Source of the DNA: JBMNQS01 sp050944255 | GTDB lineage: Bacteria; Bacillota; Clostridia; Christensenellales; Maliibacteriaceae | Length of the DNA stretch: 25,821 bases | Direction of reading: 5' to 3' | NCBI GenBank assembly: GCA_050944255.1 | Contig: JBMNQS010000025.1 | Coordinates: 1 to 25,821 of the forward strand | Shown here: in pieces, positions 1-7,066 of the stretch | How the letters are laid out: each line of letters opens with the position of its first letter | Position numbering within the stretch: position 1 is the stretch's first letter | The notes under the pieces: model-generated | The model's input: only the letters and a program-made list of their open reading frames with translations | Told to the model about the DNA's origin: nothing | Databases searched by the model: none | Made by a program: the position numbers and the translations under genes

Positions 1-1235
1 CGACAACGATTTCAACCCACGCTCCCGCGTGGGGAGCGACTGGCGGGAGAGGATCAGCCGCTGGTACGCCTCTGAATTTCAACCCACGCTCCCGCGTGGG
101 GAGCGACTTCGGGGTTATGGATTGCGGGTTCAGGGAGCCAAATTTCAACCCACGCTCCCGCGTGGGGAGCGACGGATCTCCGAAAAGATACCGTCAAGGC
201 GCTGTTATTTCAACCCACGCTCCCGCGTGGGGAGCGACTTTATCATGCTGTCGCCCTTGCATTTCAAAGCAATTTCAACCCACGCTCCCGCGTGGGGAGC
301 GACTCGCCGAAAATACGGCCCATCAGTGGCTCATTGAATTTCAACCCACGCTCCCGCGTGGGGAGCGACCAGGCTGTGAATTACCGAGTACAGCGCGGCG
401 TGTGATTTCAACCCACGCTCCCGCGTGGGGAGCGACTCAAACCACTTGGTTATGTCCTTCACGGAGTCCTTATTTCAACCCACGCTCCCGCGTGGGGAGC
501 GACGAAAGGAAGAAAGATATGGCAACATATCAAGCGACATTTCAACCCACGCTCCCGCGTGGGGAGCGACGGTCTATCGTTCGCCAATACGGATCCTCGC
601 ACTTATTTCAACCCACGCTCCCGCGTGGGGAGCGATGGGCCAGCGCAAACTATCCGAAAACGCCATACAGATTTCAACCCACGCTCCCGCGTGGGGAGCG
701 ACGCAGGCGGACAAGCTCATGCGCCTGGTGAACGAAATTTCAACCCACGCTCCCGCGTGGGGAGCGACACCTGGGTATGACGCTGGATTTCTGCCATATG
801 CTGATTTCAACCCACGCTCCCGCGTGGGGAGCGACTTATCAGATATGTCTTGCCGGGATAGTACCAACTATTTCAACCCACGCTCCCGCGTGGGGAGCGA
901 CCGGGCGGTGTGACATTGGATAGTCCGTTCCATGAAAATTTCAACCCACGCTCCCGCGTGGGGAGCGACCGGCCCTTCCTCCTCTCCCAGGGTATTGAGA
1001 TCAAATTTCAACCCACGCTCCCGCGTGGGGAGCGACGATCACGCGGCAAGGTTTAGTTTATACACGCACGATTTCAACCCACGCTCCCGCGTGGGGAGCG
1101 ACCTCTCCTATTATGACGCCACTCAGCTGCAGCGGGATTTCAACCCACGCTCCCGCGTGGGGAGCGACTTGGGTGACTCTGCGGGCGCCTCTTCCAAAGT
1201 GGAATTTCAACCCACGCTCCCGCGTGGGGAGCGAC
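1..1235 (-). CRISPR. Type I-C CRISPR array, 19 repeats, open at left edge
   Basis: Nineteen 32-nt repeats start at 9, 76, 142, 207, 272, 338, 405, 472, 539, 605, 671, 737, 804, 870, 938, 1005, 1071, 1137 and 1204. On the plus strand they begin ATTTCAACCC and end GGGGAGCGAC. The 18 complete spacers are 33-36 nt; bases 1-8 are the end of another. All repeats are identical except the one at 605-636, whose last base is T instead of C. Each repeat contains a CCCACGC/GCGTGGG stem around a 4-nt loop, as in type I-C repeats. The transcribed strand is taken as minus because the repeat then ends in TTGAAAT, cas2 lies upstream, and the AT-rich leader borders repeat 1204-1235. The spacer at 1169-1203 should therefore be the newest. 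No repeat decay is visible, so the far end of the array is probably outside the window. Confidence 0.99.
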
Positions 1236-1435
1236 TGCAAAAAACATCAAAAAACTTTTGTATCCACAACAGATTTGCCGTTTTTTTCTAAAAATATCGG
1301 CATTTTGCACCTGAATGAGCGGATAATACTTGAGGAAACCGGAGAACAGACTGCAAAACAAGCCAAAACCATCATGACTTTTCTCCAAAATCGGTGCGAA
1401 TCCTATGGCAAAAGTCGTGTGCTTCAGGTTCGCAC
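1236..1435 (-). promoter_or_regulatory. CRISPR leader with inverted repeat
   Basis: This AT-rich stretch lies between the stop codon of cas2 and the first repeat, where the leader of a type I-C array belongs. It should carry the array promoter and the signals for integrating new spacers. Its cas2-proximal end has an inverted repeat: GTGCGAATCC at 1394-1403 and GGTTCGCAC at 1427-1435, the second arm touching the cas2 stop codon. The array-proximal end is rich in A and T runs (1240-1300). No single promoter could be chosen with confidence. Confidence 0.8.
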
Positions 1436-1726
1436 TTACACAATCAGAGTACCTTCTACAGAGAATGAGGGTTTGGCACCAATGTGCTCCACTTTGCTTT
1501 GGTAACGGTTGCCCAGGTAGTAAAGCCGCAGACTGTCCACACCAGGATCGATGATTTTTTCCAGCTTATGTTTGACTTCCACACATTTTGCCGCGTCCAA
1601 CACACATTCGAACACGGAGTTCTGTACTCTTTGTCCATAATTGATGCATTGCTTTGCCACATGACGCAGGCGTTTACGTCCGGCAGGGGTTTGTGTATTT
1701 ACATCATAGGTGATCAGTACCAGCAT
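1436..1726 (-). CDS. cas2: CRISPR-associated endoribonuclease-fold protein Cas2
   Basis: A 96-residue protein with the Cas2 ferredoxin-like fold, normal in length for type I-C. It starts MLVLITYDVNT, where the Asp after the first strand is the conserved acidic residue of the family, and continues with the usual basic stretch (AGRKRLRHVAKQC). Cas2 dimers bridge two Cas1 dimers in the integrase that inserts spacers at the leader-repeat junction; the structural role is more important than any nuclease activity. The start is preceded by an AAGGCGG element 7-8 nt upstream. It is the last gene of the cas operon, 67 bp after cas1, and its stop codon abuts the leader inverted repeat. The reading frame is intact. 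Confidence 0.97.
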   Translation of the reverse strand: MLVLITYDVNTQTPAGRKRLRHVAKQCINYGQRVQNSVFECVLDAAKCVEVKHKLEKIIDPGVDSLRLYYLGNRYQSKVEHIGAKPSFSVEGTLIV

Positions 1727-1793
1727 CCTAAAACCGCCTTTCTGTGTGGTATGGATGGCTGTTGCTTGGGATCAGATACCGAGGGGCGCCGGA

Positions 1794-2825
1794 TTATTTC
1801 CATAGGAACGGGGGATAGGCGTCCAGGTCCCCGCGAAGAAACCGGGCCAGCAGGAGCGCCTGCACATAAGGCACCAGTCCCCACGGTATTTTTTCTTTCA
1901 GGAACGGATGGGTGAGCGTTTCCTGTTTGCGGGCTTGCCAGGAGGCCAGCATTGTTTTCCGGGTGGCATCGTCCATGGTAACGGCGCCGTTCTCCTGAGC
2001 GCGAAAACCGCCGGCGCTGACCTCACGGCGATTGATCAGCGAGAGGACAAACCGGTCCGCGCACACCGGACGCAACTCTTCCATCATATCCAGCGCCAGG
2101 GAAGCTCTGCCCGGACGGTCACGGTGCAAGAAGCCCACATAAGGGTCTAAGCCTACCGTTTCCAGGGCTGCCGCCATATCGCCGGCAAGGAGCGTGTAGA
2201 CAAACGAAAGCATGGCGTTAACGTTATCCATGGGTGGCCGTCTGTTTCGGGATAAAAACTGAAAGGCTTCCTTTTGCTGCAGGATCAGATCATCGAACAC
2301 GTTGAAATAAACGCTGGCCGCTTCGCCCTCGTAACCACGCAGCCCGTCGAGATCTCCGCATGCTTGCACCCGGACGACAGCGTTTTGAATAAACTGGGAT
2401 GCCCGTTTGATTTTTTCCACGTCCAGCCGCAGCGCGTGATCGCGTGTGGCACGCTCCAGCACCCAGCGGGCGTTAAACAACTTGCCGATGAGCATATTTT
2501 GCGCAATGGAGGTGCAGGCGTCTTTATCCTCGGATATGAGATACTGGGTTTTATGCAGGATAACGTTGCCCCGCACCCCTCCGGTGACCCGGGCCAGGAA
2601 CCGCCCGTGCGGAGTAAGAAAACACAGCGCGATGTTTCGCTGCGCGCAAGCGCCCATCAGCGCCGGGCTGGCACCGGTATAGCCCAATGCGGTGATTCCC
2701 TCCAGGTTATGCAACGGCACCCGGATGACTTCGGCCTCGTCCCGGTATACCACGACATTTTCTCCATCCAGGCTCAGGTAGCTGTCCGGGGAAGTCACGT
2801 AAAGCGTATTTAGCAGCTTTCGCAT
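1794..2825 (-). CDS. cas1: CRISPR integrase Cas1, type I-C
   Basis: A 343-residue Cas1, the metal-dependent integrase that joins new spacers to the array together with Cas2. The N-terminal beta domain (about 1-85) is followed by the alpha-helical catalytic domain. The family's metal-binding positions are visible: E166 in GYEGEAAS, H234 in GFLHRDRPGR, and the acidic group D246/E249 in LALDMMEELRP. Length and motifs are normal for the I-C branch, and there is no truncation. The ATG lies 16 bp inside the end of cas4, so the two are translationally coupled, in line with the role of Cas4 in trimming prespacers for Cas1-Cas2 in I-C systems. Confidence 0.98.
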   Translation of the reverse strand: MRKLLNTLYVTSPDSYLSLDGENVVVYRDEAEVIRVPLHNLEGITALGYTGASPALMGACAQRNIALCFLTPHGRFLARVTGGVRGNVILHKTQYLISEDKDACTSIAQNMLIGKLFNARWVLERATRDHALRLDVEKIKRASQFIQNAVVRVQACGDLDGLRGYEGEAASVYFNVFDDLILQQKEAFQFLSRNRRPPMDNVNAMLSFVYTLLAGDMAAALETVGLDPYVGFLHRDRPGRASLALDMMEELRPVCADRFVLSLINRREVSAGGFRAQENGAVTMDDATRKTMLASWQARKQETLTHPFLKEKIPWGLVPYVQALLLARFLRGDLDAYPPFLWK

Positions 2826-3487
2826 GGTTCTTCCTCCTTCAGCTGGTCGTTGATGTAGGCCTGCACCGAGTTTTTTTGGCTGAGCTTGGGCATACAGAGG
2901 TCATAAAGCGAGCAAGCCTTGCATGCCTTGGACGGCTTGACCTTGGGGGTATGCCGGCGGCGGTAGAGCTCGTGCATTTCCAAAAGCAAAGCACGGACAT
3001 TTTCGCGCAGCGAAGCATCGAACGCCACGGGACTTCTCCGCCGCGTTTCTCCGTAGAACAAAAATCCCTGCTTGATCGTGCAGCAGAGCATCTCTTCCAG
3101 GCAGATGGCCTGGGCGCACAGCTGTACGGCATCGATTTCGTCCTTTTTGGGGCTGCCCCGTTTATATTCCACCGGAACGGGCAAAAAGGTGCCGGAGTGA
3201 CCGGCGAGCGGGACGCCATCGGCGCTGCGGTGCAATTCCACCACGTCACAGACGCCGCGGATACCCAGCGTGGCGGAAAATACCGGCAGAGCGCGGACGA
3301 TCAGCATATCGCCCCGTTTCTCGCGCAGGCCTTCATGGGCTTTTTCGTGCAGCAGCCGGCCTTGCGCGGTGAGCAGATTTTCCTGCCATTGCTGTTCGAT
3401 GTGGATCAGCGCCCATTGCCGCCGGCAAAAGCAAAAATGCTGTATGCCGGAAAGAGGAAGAAACTCCTCCTCCTTATATTCAGCCAT
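2810..3487 (-). CDS. cas4: CRISPR-associated exonuclease Cas4
   Basis: A 225-residue RecB-like nuclease with a [4Fe-4S] cluster. In type I-C it processes the PAM end of prespacers so that they insert in the right orientation. Visible elements are the N-terminal cluster cysteine in FCRRQWALI (C21, with an extra C19), H47 of the helical bundle, the nuclease core D81 (GVCDVVE) and E107-x-K109 (PVEYKRG), and the C-terminal cysteines C189, C192 and C198. The frame stays open for 138 codons upstream, but the protein must start at the ATG at 3487: a GGAGG sits 5 nt before it, homology to Cas4 begins there, and the upstream part lies antiphase inside cas7. The gap to cas7 is 13 bp. Confidence 0.97.
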   Translation of the reverse strand: MAEYKEEEFLPLSGIQHFCFCRRQWALIHIEQQWQENLLTAQGRLLHEKAHEGLREKRGDMLIVRALPVFSATLGIRGVCDVVELHRSADGVPLAGHSGTFLPVPVEYKRGSPKKDEIDAVQLCAQAICLEEMLCCTIKQGFLFYGETRRRSPVAFDASLRENVRALLLEMHELYRRRHTPKVKPSKACKACSLYDLCMPKLSQKNSVQAYINDQLKEEEPCESC

Positions 3488-3500
3488 ATGTACCTCCCGT

Positions 3501-4373
3501 CTAGATGCCGTCGTATACCGTGCAGGAAAGCCCCTCCAACGGAGAAAGGATAGTGTCGTAATCATCCAGGGAGCGCGGATCAATAACGCCGGTCTTGGGC
3601 TTGATTTGAAGGCTGCCGTGCACTTTAGCCGAGGAATACTGCCCCGTCGGCGCGTTGTGCCGCCACCAGTACACGCGGACGACCTCCATGCTTCCGTCCG
3701 GACGGGCGGAGGAGGCGTCGTTTTCAAAGAGCGTGCGCAGCGCTTCAAGCAGTTTTTCGGCATCCTCGTCGCTGAATCCGGTTTTGGAGGCGAGCTGCGT
3801 GTTGATGCTGCCGTAGGTGACGTACACGCCAAAATCCACGCGGTGCTTGGTGCCCATGGTATCGGAGGACTTGCCGATGCCTTCCCTGGAGGGTGGCTCA
3901 TTGTTTACGCTTTTGGTAATCTGCATTTCAAAGGTCTGCACCGGAGAGACGCTTACCGCGCTGTGGATGGAAACCGGCCCCCTGACGCCGATGGAAACAT
4001 TTTTGTCTGATCCAAGAGTTTTATAGGCGAACACCTGGCCGAAGGCGCGCACGTCCATCCACTGGGCGCAAGCGGCCTGCGCAAACTGCTCCGGATGCTT
4101 GCCGTCATTGAACTTCATCAGTTCGGCGCAGTTTTCCGCACGTTCCTTGAGGCTTTTATACGCGTCGTTTCTGCGGTCGTCGGACTGCACGAATATGCTT
4201 TCGCCCATATCCTGTAAACGATTGCGCAGTTTGCGCTTGAGGCACACGTCGGATACTTCACCGTACCCGTCGTAATCGATGCGGGGACGGTTTCCGTTTA
4301 AAGGGTCTCCGTTGGGGTTTGCCCGGCGCACGGTAAAAATAACGGCAAAATCGATCTTGTTGGTTAAGCTCAT
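3501..4373 (-). CDS. cas7c: Cascade backbone protein Cas7c (Csd2)
   Basis: A 290-residue Cas7 of type I-C (Csd2/Csh2 family). Several copies polymerise along the crRNA spacer to form the backbone of the surveillance complex. The N-terminus carries the typical strand and loop FTVRRANPNGDPLNGNRPR, followed by the conserved DVCLKRKLRNRL helix. The middle has the VSIGVRGPVSIH segment and the TMGTKHRVDFGVYV strand, and the length is normal. It begins 5 bp after the stop codon of cas8c, with a GGAG in the end of cas8c as its ribosome binding site. The frame is undisturbed. The complex therefore looks able to assemble even though cas3 is broken. Confidence 0.97.
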   Translation of the reverse strand: MSLTNKIDFAVIFTVRRANPNGDPLNGNRPRIDYDGYGEVSDVCLKRKLRNRLQDMGESIFVQSDDRRNDAYKSLKERAENCAELMKFNDGKHPEQFAQAACAQWMDVRAFGQVFAYKTLGSDKNVSIGVRGPVSIHSAVSVSPVQTFEMQITKSVNNEPPSREGIGKSSDTMGTKHRVDFGVYVTYGSINTQLASKTGFSDEDAEKLLEALRTLFENDASSARPDGSMEVVRVYWWRHNAPTGQYSSAKVHGSLQIKPKTGVIDPRSLDDYDTILSPLEGLSCTVYDGI

Positions 4374-4378
4374 CGTCT

Positions 4379-4810
4379 TTAGTTCTCCGTTTCTTCTGTA
4401 TCCTGGCCCAGTACCTTCATCTTTTCCATGTCTTTTTTCTCCTTGGCGGCCTTGATGGCGTCAAGGAACACCTGACGTTGGCTGTGGTAGCCCAATAGAT
4501 ACAGCCCGTCCAGCGGTTTGTCATTTTGAGAATTAAAATCCTCCGGCGCAAAGCTGTCGGTGATTTGAGTGATCAGGTCATCGTAATAATGAGACACGCC
4601 CCTCAGCCGCGCCTGATAGGGGCGTAGGCTCTTGGACAGGGTGAGCCAGGTCTTCACCGGCCTTTGGGAAAATGCGTTCATCAGGCGCATGGCGTTGGTC
4701 TCCCGCTTTTCTCCGGCCGCCAGAAGCGCCCTGCGCTCCAGCTGGTCGGCCACCGCCAGCAGCCTTCCGAATAAGTAACTGCGGTCTTTTCGGTTTTCAT
4801 CCAGGGCCAA
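4379..4810 (-). CDS. cas11c: Probable Cas11c small subunit from an internal start in cas8c
   Basis: In type I-C systems the small subunit Cas11c is known to be made from an internal start near the 3' end of cas8c. Here an in-frame TTG at 4810 (codon 504 of cas8c) lies 7 nt downstream of a near-perfect Shine-Dalgarno sequence, GGGAGGG at 4818-4824. This would give a 143-residue protein starting at LALDENRKDRSYLFGR, in the size range and position expected of Cas11c. The product would be mostly helical and line the belly of Cascade, stabilising the non-target strand. The strong site inside a coding region is seen directly. That it is used is inferred from the family. Confidence 0.62.
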   Translation of the reverse strand: MALDENRKDRSYLFGRLLAVADQLERRALLAAGEKRETNAMRLMNAFSQRPVKTWLTLSKSLRPYQARLRGVSHYYDDLITQITDSFAPEDFNSQNDKPLDGLYLLGYHSQRQVFLDAIKAAKEKKDMEKMKVLGQDTEETEN

Positions 4811-6319
4811 ATCGTATCCCTCCCTTTCGTGTTGTTTTCTGTACAGCGCGCAGGCGACGGACAGGGTTTTACTCCATTCCCAAGGCTCCATGGCCATGGG
4901 CTGCGAAGCGCGGCTGACCGCCAGGCGAACGAGATCGGACGGTATCGTCGCCGCATCGAATATACACGGCAGCAGCCGCTCGATGGTTCTTCTCTGCGCT
5001 GATTTATTGGCGTTGCGGCCATAGGCCGCCAGTGCGATGTCCATCGAAGAAGGCGCCCCGATGAACGTATAGCGTTGTTTGTTCCGATCCGTTTTGTAGC
5101 TGTGCAGCCAGGCGCAGCTTTCGTGCCATGCCTTTACGCGCTCCAGGTACTCTTTCCCGTTGAGTTCGCGGTAAAAGGTGATGGACAGCCGACCTGTGGT
5201 GGCGCAATCAAGCGCCATCACGACAACGCCCGAATGCTCGTCCAGCTGGTATTTCCTGCCCAGCAGCGCCGCGTTCAACCTTCTTGCATAGCCCGCCTGC
5301 GTCCGCTCGCCTGCCTCGATCAGCCTGTCGGCTGCTGTAGGAGGCTCCTGCTGATAAAACATCAGCTCGTCCGTATCCAAAATGGGCGGGGGCACCGGCT
5401 CATTGCGCGTGCCCCAGGCCACGATGGTCTGCGTATCGCAAGGAAAGCCCCGGGTTTCCACCAGGTAGCGCAGCGCGTTGTGCGCCTTGAGGGAAGCCAG
5501 GTAGCCGATGCTGACAGCTTCGGATGCCTTGTCAAAGCGCCCGCGGAAGGTAAAGCCATGGCTGTCGTTACCGGAGATCAGCTTGGCGTTGGCCAGGGTA
5601 TTGACGATCTTCTTGGGGTGTTTTTCAATATAGGGTACTTTTTCCCCCGTGACGTAGCAGAGCCGCGTCTCCTCCTGCCGGGAGAGGGTGTAGGCGATAA
5701 AACTTTCGCGCACAGACGGGTCCATCCACACGCGGTCCTCCGCATCCAGGTCCTGTACCAGGAAACGGACAAACACCTGGCTGGGGGTGACGTTCCTGAT
5801 CCGGAAAATATCCGGCGCGTCTTCCTTCTGCCCGGTCCACTTATCCAGCAGCTTGCCCGACGTATCGGTCGCCAGCACCTGCTTTTCAATCAGATCGGCG
5901 ATAAGGCTGCCCCTTTGCAGGTAGGCGAGGATGGCTTTTACTTTGGGATGCCCATAGGGAGAATCGCACCAAGCCGCAAGCTGACGGATATATGCTTCGT
6001 GTGCCCATGCCGCGGAAATCCCCGAAAACTGTTCGTAATCGCCGGCCAGATACATCAACTTGTCGAACAGCGGATGCGGCACGGGCCTTGTACCGGAGCG
6101 GCTTTCGGAATCTTCGGTGCAGGGGGCGACGGTGCCCTGGATATCCTCCCGGACAAACGCGTCCAAAAGAGCGCCATGTTCGTCCACGATGGCGGTGATA
6201 TGCGCCTTTATCAGCGTGTGGGCGACGGGAAGCAGGACGCCTTTGTTTTCGGCGGTGGTAACGCCCACGATATCCTCGCAGTTTTCATAGGTCTCATACA
6301 GATGCTGCATCCAGCTCAA
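4379..6319 (-). CDS. cas8c: Cascade large subunit Cas8c (Csd1)
   Basis: A 646-residue Cas8c, the large subunit of the type I-C complex, which recognises the PAM, opens target DNA and docks Cas3. The sequence is recognisable as Csd1 through its overall length, the middle CYVTGEKVPYIEKHPKK region and the C-terminal segments RLLPCIFDAATIPSDLVRLA and YLFGRLLAVADQLERRAL. The frame is open throughout. The chosen start is a TTG at 6319 that overlaps the cas5 stop by 4 nt (TTGA), with an AAGGTGG about 9 nt upstream; an ATG three codons later at 6310 has no ribosome binding site of its own. The last 143 codons are probably also translated separately as Cas11c. Confidence 0.95.
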   Translation of the reverse strand: MSWMQHLYETYENCEDIVGVTTAENKGVLLPVAHTLIKAHITAIVDEHGALLDAFVREDIQGTVAPCTEDSESRSGTRPVPHPLFDKLMYLAGDYEQFSGISAAWAHEAYIRQLAAWCDSPYGHPKVKAILAYLQRGSLIADLIEKQVLATDTSGKLLDKWTGQKEDAPDIFRIRNVTPSQVFVRFLVQDLDAEDRVWMDPSVRESFIAYTLSRQEETRLCYVTGEKVPYIEKHPKKIVNTLANAKLISGNDSHGFTFRGRFDKASEAVSIGYLASLKAHNALRYLVETRGFPCDTQTIVAWGTRNEPVPPPILDTDELMFYQQEPPTAADRLIEAGERTQAGYARRLNAALLGRKYQLDEHSGVVVMALDCATTGRLSITFYRELNGKEYLERVKAWHESCAWLHSYKTDRNKQRYTFIGAPSSMDIALAAYGRNANKSAQRRTIERLLPCIFDAATIPSDLVRLAVSRASQPMAMEPWEWSKTLSVACALYRKQHEREGYDLALDENRKDRSYLFGRLLAVADQLERRALLAAGEKRETNAMRLMNAFSQRPVKTWLTLSKSLRPYQARLRGVSHYYDDLITQITDSFAPEDFNSQNDKPLDGLYLLGYHSQRQVFLDAIKAAKEKKDMEKMKVLGQDTEETEN

Positions 6320-7053
6320 GCGTCGTCACCACCTTGCGTATAGCCCTCCAGCAGTCCCGGCTCGTCAAGGCCTGAAAAGTTTTCACCGGCCACAAACGGC
6401 CGGCCGGCCATTTTCTTTATACTGCGCCGCACGGTGCACTCTTCGGGACGAATAAAATGCACTTTCCCGTTCATCATTTGGGGCTGCCACAGGCGCAGGC
6501 AGAGTTCATTGCCGCCCGTTTCGTCCGGATAGTCGAAGCCGTGTACCATCAGAGCGAATTCCCAGAGGCCGTAATCGTCGTAGTCGCCCTTGCCCTCGCC
6601 GAATACGCAGGGCTCCACGTACCCCTGGCACTCCCGGGTGCCCAGGAAAATATCCCGGCGCCCGCCCCGCTCTATCATGCGTTTGGCGATCCAATAATGC
6701 TTGTGTTCATTGCGGTCGTAAGAAAGATCCGGCCGGTGCGGGTTCCATTCAAAGTGGGCGCGCACCTGGTAGGCGACGTCTTTGAGGTATGTGTACAGAG
6801 CAAGGGAATTGCCGCCGCCATAAACGATGGGGCGGATGCCCTGTGAGCGGGTGCGGATAAAGCGCATGACGCGCACATCGTCGATCACCCACCGAAGCGT
6901 GGGCTTCCAATAGATACTTTCGGCAATGCCTTTAAGCGCCTGGTAAGTGGGAATCTGGTAGGAGAACTTTTCGCCCCCTACCCTTGTGACAGGATCGCTG
7001 AACAACGCGTAGCGACCCCACACCAAAAATTCAACGCTGTTGGGATGCTGCAT
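6316..7053 (-). CDS. cas5c: Pre-crRNA endonuclease Cas5c
   Basis: A 245-residue Cas5c (Cas5d). In type I-C, which has no Cas6, it cleaves the repeat RNA and stays bound to the 5' handle of the crRNA. The residues matching the published Y-K-H active site of this family are present: Y48 in ESIYWKP and K118-H119 in NEHKHYWIAKR. The N-terminal strand VEFLVWGRYALFSDP and the glycine-rich IVYGGGNSLALY segment are typical. The ATG at 7053 has a GGAGG 4 nt upstream, in the 13-bp gap after cas3. The gene ends with a TGA that overlaps the TTG start of cas8c. It is intact, so the array can probably still be processed. Confidence 0.96.
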   Translation of the reverse strand: MQHPNSVEFLVWGRYALFSDPVTRVGGEKFSYQIPTYQALKGIAESIYWKPTLRWVIDDVRVMRFIRTRSQGIRPIVYGGGNSLALYTYLKDVAYQVRAHFEWNPHRPDLSYDRNEHKHYWIAKRMIERGGRRDIFLGTRECQGYVEPCVFGEGKGDYDDYGLWEFALMVHGFDYPDETGGNELCLRLWQPQMMNGKVHFIRPEECTVRRSIKKMAGRPFVAGENFSGLDEPGLLEGYTQGGDDA

Positions 7054-7066
7054 AGGCCCTCCTTTT

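Noticed and set aside
29..1505. Open frames inside the CRISPR array with repeating peptides
   Set aside because: The peptides are translations of the 32-nt repeats; the DNA is a CRISPR array, not a repeat protein.
5075..6343. 422-codon plus-strand frame opposite cas8c
   Set aside because: Shadow of cas8c, which has family motifs and operon context.
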